Source: Candidatus Nanopelagicales bacterium
Lineage (GTDB): Bacteria > Actinomycetota > Actinomycetes > S36-B12 > UBA10799
NCBI GenBank assembly: GCA_030699055.1
Contig: JAUYKX010000131.1
Location: 1 to 5,752, forward strand
Length of the DNA stretch: 5,752 nt
Reading direction: 5' to 3'
Of the stretch, positions 1-5,118 are shown piece by piece. The notes beneath the pieces were generated by a model, which saw nothing but the letters and a program-made list of their open reading frames with translations, searched no databases and was not told the origin of the DNA. Each line of letters opens with the position of its first letter. The first letter of the stretch is position 1. A program made the position numbers and the translations under genes.

Positions 1-471
1 GGTAATCGGAAGGTGGCCATTGTGGCCGGAGTTCTGCTGGCAGGAGTGGCAATCTCCGGCTGTGCGCGAGCGATTCCCGGTCCGGCTCCGGAGGTTTCGG
101 TCGACGTGCCGGGCGGATCCGGCTCGTTCAGTGGCGGGGACAACGCGAAGTTGCCCGCCGAGTGGCCCTCGGACGTCCCAGCGCCGGCCGGTTTGAAATT
201 GGAGGGAACGGCCAGCATCGCGGGCAAAGAGGGGGAAATGGAACGGAGCATGACCGCGACCTACACCGGTCCGGGAAATCTGTCGGAGATCAGCGCGCAG
301 TTGTCGGCTGACTTCAAGAAAGCCGGTTATACGTCGGCGTCACAGTTCGAGTCGAACGACGGTGGCATGGTCATGTGGGAGAAGGGCCCGGTCAAGGTGA
401 CCGTGATCACCAGTGTTAGCGGAGGCAATGTCTCAGTGTCGGAGACGGTACTGATCCCGCGAGCATCTTGA
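1..471 (+). CDS. Putative lipoprotein of unknown function (5' end probably outside the window)
   Basis: The reading frame is open from the first base. The first in-window start is GTG at 13, but a GGAAG sits directly against it with no spacer and the preceding in-frame residues (G-N-R-K) look like the basic n-region of a signal peptide, so the true start is probably just upstream. A hydrophobic stretch (VAIVAGVLLAGVA) ends in the lipobox I-S-G-C, with the lipidated Cys at residue 17 counted from GTG13. A Gly/Ser/Pro-rich linker follows, then a small globular part beginning LPAEWPSDVPAPAG, a motif type I associate with small actinobacterial exported proteins. The mature part is about 136 residues, with a predicted mix of strand and helix and no catalytic motif. 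It should be anchored on the outer face of the cytoplasmic membrane. No hairpin follows it, so read-through into sod 68 nt downstream is possible. The family is not recognised; lipoprotein status is well supported, function unknown. Confidence 0.75.
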   Translation, partial: GNRKVAIVAGVLLAGVAISGCARAIPGPAPEVSVDVPGGSGSFSGGDNAKLPAEWPSDVPAPAGLKLEGTASIAGKEGEMERSMTATYTGPGNLSEISAQLSADFKKAGYTSASQFESNDGGMVMWEKGPVKVTVITSVSGGNVSVSETVLIPRAS

Positions 472-504
472 GTTGTCGACTGCGCCCGGCTAAGTTGGTC
501 GCGC

Positions 505-523
505 CCAGGTTAGGAAGACCTAA
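505..523. promoter_or_regulatory. Candidate DtxR/IdeR-type iron box upstream of sod
   Basis: The 19 bases CCAGGTTAGGAAGACCTAA match 14 of 19 positions of the DtxR/IdeR consensus TTAGGTTAGGCTAACCTAA; mismatches are at positions 1, 2 and 11-13. The core is an inverted repeat, GGTTAGG (508-514, with a G-T end pair) against CCTAACT (519-525), around a 4-nt centre. It lies 16 nt before the sod start codon and just before the ribosome binding site, where a bound repressor would block transcription. The match is read directly; the iron-regulator role is inference. It could also form a small RNA hairpin in the leader. Confidence 0.45.
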
Positions 524-529
524 CTAAAC

Positions 530-534
530 GGAGG
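530..534 (+). promoter_or_regulatory. Ribosome binding site of sod
   Basis: GGAGG lies 5 nt before ATG 540, the expected spacing for a Shine-Dalgarno sequence. It fixes the sod start, which also agrees with the conserved N-terminus of the family. Confidence 0.85.
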
Positions 535-539
535 ATTCG

Positions 540-1142
540 ATGCCAATCTATGAACTTCCAGATCTGCCCTATGACTACTCGGCTCTGGAGCCGGCGTTGT
601 CGGGCGAGATCATCGAACTGCACCACGACAAGCATCATGCGGCCTACGTCAAAGGCGCCAACGACACGGTCGAGAAACTCGCCGCCGCCCGCCATGCGGG
701 TGATCTAGGCGGCATCGTCGGTTTGGAGAAGACACTGGCCTTCAACCTGTCAGGCCACGTTCTTCATTCGATCTATTGGGAGAACCTCTCGCCCGATGGG
801 GGCGGGGAGCCAACCGGAGAACTGGCATCCGCGGTAGCGGAGTCGTTCGGATCATTCGCCGGGTTCAGAGCCCAGCTGACTGCCGCCACGGCGACCGTTC
901 AGGGATCAGGTTGGGGAGTTTTGGCTTGGGAGCCGCTGGCTGGCCGATTGATTGTCAGCCAGGTTTACGGCCACCATGAGAACGTCGGTATTGGCTCGAC
1001 TCCGCTGCTGGTCTTCGATGCCTGGGAGCATGCCTACTACCTGCAGTACCGCAATGTCCGACCGGACTATGTGGAGCGGTTGTGGGATCTGGTCAACTGG
1101 GAGGACGTCTCAGCCAGGTTGACAGCGGCTCGGCCGGTTTAG
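540..1142 (+). CDS. sodA: Superoxide dismutase, Fe/Mn family (SodA-like, probably iron-type)
   Basis: Converts superoxide to oxygen and hydrogen peroxide. The 200-aa protein has the two family domains: an N-terminal helical hairpin (about 1-88) and an alpha/beta C-terminal domain (about 95-195). The four metal ligands are His28, His76, Asp160 and His164, the same numbers as in M. tuberculosis SodA; the last two lie in the signature D-A-W-E-H-A-Y-Y. Gateway residues His32 and Tyr36 are present. His145 occupies the position that is His in the M. tuberculosis iron enzyme and Gln in many Mn enzymes, which suggests iron or mixed metal use. The C-terminus is about 7 residues shorter than the mycobacterial protein. 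There is no signal peptide, as in mycobacterial SodA, which nevertheless reaches the outside. ATG 540 follows a GGAGG at good spacing. The upstream palindrome suggests iron-dependent control. Family assignment is secure; the metal is inferred. Confidence 0.97.
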   Translation: MPIYELPDLPYDYSALEPALSGEIIELHHDKHHAAYVKGANDTVEKLAAARHAGDLGGIVGLEKTLAFNLSGHVLHSIYWENLSPDGGGEPTGELASAVAESFGSFAGFRAQLTAATATVQGSGWGVLAWEPLAGRLIVSQVYGHHENVGIGSTPLLVFDAWEHAYYLQYRNVRPDYVERLWDLVNWEDVSARLTAARPV

Positions 1143-1143
1143 T

Positions 1144-1169
1144 CCGAGGCCGTAGGTGCTGGGCCTCGG
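1144..1169. terminator. Bidirectional hairpin terminator between sod and the hydrolase gene
   Basis: CCGAGGCC (1144-1151) and GGCCTCGG (1162-1169) form a perfect 8-bp GC-rich stem with a 10-nt loop. It starts 2 nt after the sod stop and ends 9 nt before the stop of the convergent hydrolase gene, so one element can serve both. There is no T-run on either side, as is common for actinobacterial intrinsic terminators. Confidence 0.75.
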
Positions 1170-1177
1170 TCCGCGTC

Positions 1178-2113
1178 TCAGTTGTCGATCGTGACTGAAG
1201 CGATCCATTGAAGGAAGATCTGCGCAGTGAGTTGAGGGTGCTCCATCTGCGCGACGTGACCGCAATCCTCAAGGATCACCATTCGTCCGCGCTCGAATGC
1301 CTCGGCTGCCCGCGAGGCCATCGACACCGGCACGAGTCGGTCCCGTGCCCCGTAGATGCCGAATGTGGGAGTCGACACCGATCGGGCCGTATTCCAGATG
1401 CTCTCTGGTCCACTGGTAGCGGACGACTTCACAATTGACCGGAGGGTGCCCAGGTTGACCGCAACCGAGTACGGCAACTCAAGGCGGCGCTGGATTTCAC
1501 TCAGAGCTTCGGTGCGTCGCGCGGCGGGAACCCGTTCCGCATTCGCATAGCAAAGGCGCATGGCCCGGTCGAATTGCACGGCGGCCGCTTCGCGCGGCGG
1601 AAGTTGCCTGCCCTCGCGCAGGCTGAGTAGGGCGTTCCAGGCGAGTGGAATGTGTCTTCCGCCCATAGCGGTGCGCGTCAGGAGCGCGGGCGAGATCAGG
1701 GTGAGGGTTTTGACCAGATCGGGCCGGGTCGCCGCCACGATCGTCGCGGTGGCTCCACCCATCGAGTTTCCGAAGAGGTGAACCGGCCCGCACTCCTCGC
1801 TCTCGACCAACTCCACCACGGCCCGGGCGTTGCGGGCGAGCGAGTACCTGCCGTCCGGGCTCGGTGCCGAGAACCCGTAACCCGGTAGATCCGGGGCGAT
1901 GCCGGGCATAGCCGGGGCCAGAAGGTACATCAGATCGGTCCAGTTCGTGGAACTGCCACCCATGCCGTGCAGGTAGACGGCCCGGGTGGCCTCGGGGGCC
2001 GGGTCGGTAGTGCGCCTGACGAACAGACCGGCAGCTTCCGACCCGGGGTGGGGCTCAAGCGGCGCGTCCCCAGGGCCGGGGAGCGAGGGGAGACGGGCGA
2101 GGAGGTCGGTCAT
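1178..2113 (-). CDS. Alpha/beta-fold hydrolase
   Basis: A 311-aa protein with the full alpha/beta-hydrolase pattern: oxyanion-hole motif Y-L-H-G-M-G-G at 47-53, D-L-P-G-Y-G-F-S at 75-82, nucleophile elbow G-N-S-M-G-G with Ser117, acid Asp258 in G-A-R-D-R-L-V-P, and base His286 in D-C-G-H-V-A-Q-M-E-H-P. A helical cap of roughly residues 143-245 lies between the nucleophile and the acid. With Ser as nucleophile it is expected to be an esterase, lipase or C-C bond hydrolase rather than an epoxide hydrolase or dehalogenase, which use Asp. The substrate cannot be read from sequence. There is no signal peptide or membrane segment, so it is probably cytoplasmic; residues 1-25 are Pro-rich. ATG 2113 is preceded on its strand by GGGGG close to the start (weak ribosome site), and GATACT (minus strand, 2127-2122) could be a -10 element. 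The gene ends convergently with sod across a shared hairpin and starts back-to-back with the GH114 gene. Confidence 0.9.
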   Translation of the reverse strand: MTDLLARLPSLPGPGDAPLEPHPGSEAAGLFVRRTTDPAPEATRAVYLHGMGGSSTNWTDLMYLLAPAMPGIAPDLPGYGFSAPSPDGRYSLARNARAVVELVESEECGPVHLFGNSMGGATATIVAATRPDLVKTLTLISPALLTRTAMGGRHIPLAWNALLSLREGRQLPPREAAAVQFDRAMRLCYANAERVPAARRTEALSEIQRRLELPYSVAVNLGTLRSIVKSSATSGPESIWNTARSVSTPTFGIYGARDRLVPVSMASRAAEAFERGRMVILEDCGHVAQMEHPQLTAQIFLQWIASVTIDN

Positions 2114-2168
2114 GGTCCCCCAGTATCACGGTTTTCGCTCAATGATGAAGGACGGCGAGGGCGGCGCC

Positions 2169-2174
2169 GATAAT
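2169..2174 (+). promoter_or_regulatory. Possible -10 element for a leaderless GH114 transcript
   Basis: GATAAT matches the -10 consensus TATAAT at 5 of 6 positions and ends 6 nt before ATG 2181, so transcription would begin at or next to the start codon. This would explain why no Shine-Dalgarno sequence precedes that ATG. The -35 region is weak: ATGAAG at 2145-2150, 18-nt spacing, 3 of 6 matches to TTGACA. Leaderless mRNAs are common in actinobacteria. The motif is read directly; its use is inferred. Confidence 0.4.
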
Positions 2175-2180
2175 CCTTGG

Positions 2181-2996
2181 ATGAGCCGAACCACCAGTCG
2201 CCGCCTGGCCGCGTTCACGCTGGGGGTGGTGGTGCTCACCCCGTTGTTGGCGGCGGTGCCGGCAGCCGCGGTCGAACCGCCCCCGCCGGGCGGTCGGTTC
2301 GAGTACCAGATCGGCGGGGCCGGCCCGACCTTGGCGGAGACCCGGATAGTCAGCCGGGACCGTCACGATCCACCGGCCCCAGGCGTGTATTCGATCTGTT
2401 ACATCAACGGCTTCCAGGCTCAGCCCGATGAACTCGACTGGTGGCGCCGCCATCACCCAGGGCTGCTGTTGCGTCACCGAGGTCGGCTGGTGGTCGATCA
2501 AGATTGGGGCGAGGTGTTGCTGGACACGTCGTCGGCCCCGAAGCGGCGGCGGTTGGCTCGCATTCAGACTCGATGGATGGCCTCATGCGCTGCCCGCGGA
2601 TATCGGGCAGTGGAATTCGACAATCTCGACTCCTATCTGCGCTCCCGGGGCAAGCTCAACGTGAGGAACAACCTGGCCCTCAGTCGCCTGCTGGCCACAT
2701 CCGCCCATCGGCTGGGGCTGGCCGCCGCTCAGAAGAATGCCGCCGAGCTGGGCCGGCTGGGTCGCGTTCGGGCGAAGTTCGATTTCGCCATCGTCGAGGA
2801 ATGTCAGCGATATGACGAATGCGGCCGATACGAGCGAGTGTGGGGCCGCCGGTGGATTGAGATCGAGTATTCGGACCAGGATCCGCGTTTTTTCGCCCGA
2901 GCTTGTGCCGAACGCGGGGCGACGGTGTCGGTGCTGCTGCGCGACCGCAACATCGTGCCCCGGGGACACTCCGGCTACGTCAGCCAGTGGTGTTGA
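2181..2996 (+). CDS. Secreted GH114-type glycosidase (endo-alpha-1,4-polygalactosaminidase family)
   Basis: From ATG 2181 this is a 271-aa exported protein. Residues 1-30 are a signal peptide: basic start with S-R-R (possibly Tat, though the motif is incomplete), a hydrophobic core, and an A-A-A cleavage site before V-E-P-P-P-P. The mature part carries the GH114/TM1410-like TIM-barrel pattern: F-E-Y-Q-I-G-G (40-46), I-C-Y-I-N-G-F-Q (72-79), D-W-G-E-V-L-L-D-T-S (108-117), E-F-D-N-L-D-S-Y (145-152), A-Q-K-N (183-186), E-E-C (206-208), I-E-Y-S-D (228-232) and L-R-D-R (253-256). By analogy with fungal Ega3, Asp147 and Glu206 are candidate catalytic residues (spacing 59). Six cysteines (73, 136, 208, 214, 242, 271) suit disulfides outside the cell. 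Characterised family members cut alpha-1,4-linked galactosamine polymers; this protein's substrate is inferred. An in-frame ATG at 2112 has a well-spaced AGGAGG and would add 23 residues before the signal peptide. The stop abuts the ceramidase stop. Confidence 0.85.
   Translation: MSRTTSRRLAAFTLGVVVLTPLLAAVPAAAVEPPPPGGRFEYQIGGAGPTLAETRIVSRDRHDPPAPGVYSICYINGFQAQPDELDWWRRHHPGLLLRHRGRLVVDQDWGEVLLDTSSAPKRRRLARIQTRWMASCAARGYRAVEFDNLDSYLRSRGKLNVRNNLALSRLLATSAHRLGLAAAQKNAAELGRLGRVRAKFDFAIVEECQRYDECGRYERVWGRRWIEIEYSDQDPRFFARACAERGATVSVLLRDRNIVPRGHSGYVSQWC
2955..2969 (-). terminator. Weak candidate hairpin terminator for the ceramidase gene
   Basis: On the minus-strand transcript, GUGUCC and GGGCAC form a 6-bp stem (one U-G pair) with a 3-nt loop, starting 28 nt past the ceramidase stop and inside the GH114 coding region. 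On the plus strand the same pair is an A-C mismatch, so the structure favours the ceramidase direction. No U-run follows, so this is tentative. Confidence 0.22.
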
Positions 2997-4985
2997 TCAG
3001 TTCACGGTGAACGGGTCGGTGCAACCGGTGATCGGAACCGGAGAGCTGCCGCGCTCCACGATCGCGTCCCCCTGATACACGATCCGGTACGTCCCGCGAG
3101 GCGTCGAGAGCGTTGTCGCCCAACAAATGGTGGCCCGGGAAGTGCCGTAGCCGGTGCGGGTCCACCTGAACAGTGTGTTCCAGTCGTCATCCGTGGCGGC
3201 TGTTCGCCAAGTTCCGTCATCGGCGAGCCGCTGAATGAGCGCGAAGCTGGAGCCGTTTCGCGGGTCGTTGCTCGGACAGGCCGCTACGAATTCCGCTCGC
3301 GCCGTCGTGCCTGCCGGGCATTCACTTTGAGGTTGGCTCAGGACATCACCGAATTCCCGGTCGCGGCCCGGACGGTCGATCGGCCGTTGAACCAGAGTCG
3401 CGGTCCACGCGTATTCCCGAAGGTCTGGCGGACCGGGCCGGTCCCAGGGCTTCGGTCCCGACCCGCTGCCAGCCTCGTCGTCACTCTCGGCTGCCAGGTC
3501 AGCGGCGAGCCGGGCGAACTCCTGCTCGTATGCGGGCAGGGTGGCCGGTCCGAAGTGTGTTGAGCCGCCCTCGTAGTTCTGCTGCTGGTATTCCTCGGGC
3601 GTTGTGACGTAGCCCGAATACGCATTGCTGTAGCCCGCGAAAATCACATCGTCAACGGATACGCCCAACTGCGCCGCCACAGCAGCGCGAACCCGATACC
3701 CCGCCGTGATGGTGAACTCACCGGGGGCGGCAACGAGCACCAGCTGCCCGATCCGGGCGACCTGGATCGGCAGTACCTGCGGAGTCCACGGAACCGGCTT
3801 GCAGATCCCGGTGGCCACGCCGGGAACCTTCGGGGCGTGTCCCGCCACCAGTTCCGCGGACGGCACGGCAGTGAGCTTGTCCAGCACCCGCAGGGCCGGA
3901 TGACGAGGGACCAACCCGGCATGGATGAACGATGCGCCTGCGCCATCCCACGTGCCGGCCATGAAAGCCTGCCCGAGGAGCGTGGGCCAGGTGCGCAGGT
4001 TCGGTCCACCCGTCCATTGGCCATCAACTTCGATGTCGAAAAAGTCCAGGAAGCGCTTGCGCGAGGTGATGCGGCCCGTTACCGGTACCTGCGGACCGGA
4101 GAAGAGATCATGCGCCCGCTCGGCCTGGCGGGTACCTATGACCTTCGTGTTCAAAAACGCATTGTCCGCCGGCCCGTAGGCGCTGCCGGCCCCAACATTT
4201 GGTGACATGTCACCACAACTCGTCTGGGCGAATCCGGCCAAGAAGTCGATCTCACCGGCTGACTTGGCCTCCGATGACTGACCCTGCCAGTGGTGCTCCC
4301 ACAGGTAGGCCGCGTAGCCCTTGTTGTCGCCACTGATGAGGCGGTTCGTGTTGGGCATCGACGTTCCGTGGGTGGCGAACCAGTTCAGGACACCGACGGG
4401 CTTGCCCGCCTGCTCCAGACGCAGCACGACCATGCGAGGGTCGATCGCGCCGGGAAAGCGATCGCGGTCCTCTTGTGGGTTGCGCATGAACGCGGTCAAT
4501 GAGCGGTTGACGCTGGTTTCGTGAAGTCGGCCCGTACTCACGCTGATCGATCCAGGTGCCGCGTCGGCGTCGGCCCGTTCGATCGCCAACACGATGCCGG
4601 AAACGATCGCCTCGAACGTAGTTGGTCGAAAGCCTCCTATCGTGAGGTTGTAGAGCGTGCTGTACCCGAATCCACCGGGTCCCGAATGCGTGTGGGTGGC
4701 GGAGAGGATCACGTTGTCCGACGTGTATCGGTCGCCGAAAATCCCCGCCAGTCGACGCACCACTTCCTCGTGTACCGCCGTGAAGATCATGCCGATGTCG
4801 GAATTGACGAACACCAGTCGGCTGCCGTCCGGCGTGTTTTCCCCGATTACGAAGGCTCGCGCCCACTGGCGATTGTGGATTCCAGCCGTGCGCTGCATGG
4901 GTTGCCCCATGCCCATCATGCCGACGCCGCCAGCCTCCCCGGTTACATCCGCGATCCCGATTCCGATCAGGTACTCGTCGCTCAT
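2997..4985 (-). CDS. Neutral/alkaline ceramidase
   Basis: Hydrolyses the amide bond of ceramide to sphingosine and fatty acid. From ATG 4985 the protein is 662 aa, the usual bacterial length. The catalytic domain (about 1-500) opens with I-G-I-A-D-V-T-G and shows A-T-H-T-H-S-G-P-G-G (96-105), F-A-T-H-G-T-S-M (203-210), S-G-D-N-K-G (218-223), the amidase motif G-D-M-S-P-N (258-263), P-G-E-F-T (421-425) and G-Y-V-T-T-P-E-E-Y (458-466). By analogy with Pseudomonas aeruginosa ceramidase, zinc ligands are probably His98, His206, Glu423 and Tyr459, and the nucleophile is Ser261. After an acidic, Gly/Ser/Pro-rich linker (about 500-521) comes the immunoglobulin-like C-terminal domain, ending D-P-F-T-V-N, with Cys556, 570, 621 and 655. 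No signal peptide is visible. ATG 4985 is preferred over in-frame GTG 5015 because AAGGG lies 6 nt before it and residues after it match the family start; a TAG at 5021-5019 rules out further extension. Confidence 0.93.
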   Translation of the reverse strand: MSDEYLIGIGIADVTGEAGGVGMMGMGQPMQRTAGIHNRQWARAFVIGENTPDGSRLVFVNSDIGMIFTAVHEEVVRRLAGIFGDRYTSDNVILSATHTHSGPGGFGYSTLYNLTIGGFRPTTFEAIVSGIVLAIERADADAAPGSISVSTGRLHETSVNRSLTAFMRNPQEDRDRFPGAIDPRMVVLRLEQAGKPVGVLNWFATHGTSMPNTNRLISGDNKGYAAYLWEHHWQGQSSEAKSAGEIDFLAGFAQTSCGDMSPNVGAGSAYGPADNAFLNTKVIGTRQAERAHDLFSGPQVPVTGRITSRKRFLDFFDIEVDGQWTGGPNLRTWPTLLGQAFMAGTWDGAGASFIHAGLVPRHPALRVLDKLTAVPSAELVAGHAPKVPGVATGICKPVPWTPQVLPIQVARIGQLVLVAAPGEFTITAGYRVRAAVAAQLGVSVDDVIFAGYSNAYSGYVTTPEEYQQQNYEGGSTHFGPATLPAYEQEFARLAADLAAESDDEAGSGSGPKPWDRPGPPDLREYAWTATLVQRPIDRPGRDREFGDVLSQPQSECPAGTTARAEFVAACPSNDPRNGSSFALIQRLADDGTWRTAATDDDWNTLFRWTRTGYGTSRATICWATTLSTPRGTYRIVYQGDAIVERGSSPVPITGCTDPFTVN
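3025..3041 (+). terminator. Weak candidate hairpin downstream of the GH114 gene
   Basis: CCGGT (3025-3029) and ACCGG (3037-3041) form a 5-bp stem with a 7-nt loop, starting 28 nt after the GH114 stop and inside the 3' end of the ceramidase gene. A perfect odd palindrome, GTTCACGGTGAAC, precedes it at 3000-3012. There is no T-run and the stem is short, so a terminator role is only a possibility. Confidence 0.18.
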
Positions 4986-4991
4986 GGGCCA

Positions 4992-4996
4992 CCCTT
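4992..4996 (-). promoter_or_regulatory. Ribosome binding site of the ceramidase gene
   Basis: On the minus strand AAGGG stands 6 nt before ATG 4985. It decides the start against the in-frame GTG at 5015, which has no such site. Confidence 0.6.
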
Positions 4997-5095
4997 TCGC
5001 TGGAGGTTCGGCCACTGTCTAGCACGGGTGGAGCCGGGTTGGTCCGCCGGAACGCCTGTATAGGTGCCTGGCCGGCTCATTTCCCGGAGACGATC

Positions 5096-5113
5096 CGGAT
5101 TCGTAGGAGTCCG
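5096..5113. terminator. Small hairpin just past the EAL gene
   Basis: CGGATTC (5096-5102) and GAGTCCG (5107-5113) form a 7-bp stem with a 4-nt loop, 5 nt beyond the EAL stop. In the minus-strand RNA, which is the direction of the EAL gene, one inner pair is an A-C mismatch; in the plus-strand RNA it is a G-U pair. No U-run follows. It may weakly end the EAL transcript. Otherwise the 133-nt spacer 4986-5118 shows only the ceramidase ribosome site, and no convincing promoter. Confidence 0.3.
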
Positions 5114-5118
5114 AGGGC

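Noticed and set aside
495..526. Possible sod promoter from TTGGTC (495-500) and TAACTA (521-526)
   Set aside because: The 20-nt spacing is too long and both hexamers match poorly. No better pair was found in the 472-539 leader, so no promoter was called.
2162..2169. Palindrome CGGCGCCG in the hydrolase-GH114 divergent spacer
   Set aside because: A short GC-only palindrome is expected by chance here. It overlaps the proposed -10 element by one base, but nothing else supports an operator.
1986..2180. Extension of the GH114 frame back to 1986
   Set aside because: Most of this stretch is antisense to the hydrolase N-terminus, and a start at 1986 would bury the signal peptide behind 65 residues.
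2583..2969. Minus-strand open frame of 128 codons opposite the GH114 gene
   Set aside because: It mirrors conserved GH114 coding sequence and has no domain-like composition. It could only matter if antisense transcription from the ceramidase side were translated.
3837..4205. Plus-strand open frame of 122 codons inside the ceramidase gene
   Set aside because: Antisense to conserved catalytic-domain sequence, no convincing ribosome site or recognisable motif.
4252..5025. Long minus-strand open frame of 257 codons
   Set aside because: It lies in another frame over the ceramidase gene, whose motifs are intact. The translation is Arg/His/Gly-rich with no domain pattern, typical of a shadow frame in GC-rich DNA.
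5031..5078. Inverted repeat GAGCCGG (5031-5037) and CCGGCTC (5072-5078) in the ceramidase-EAL spacer
   Set aside because: Perfect at 7 bp, but the 34-nt loop is long and CCGG is frequent in this DNA, so chance is likely. No promoter or known operator overlaps it.
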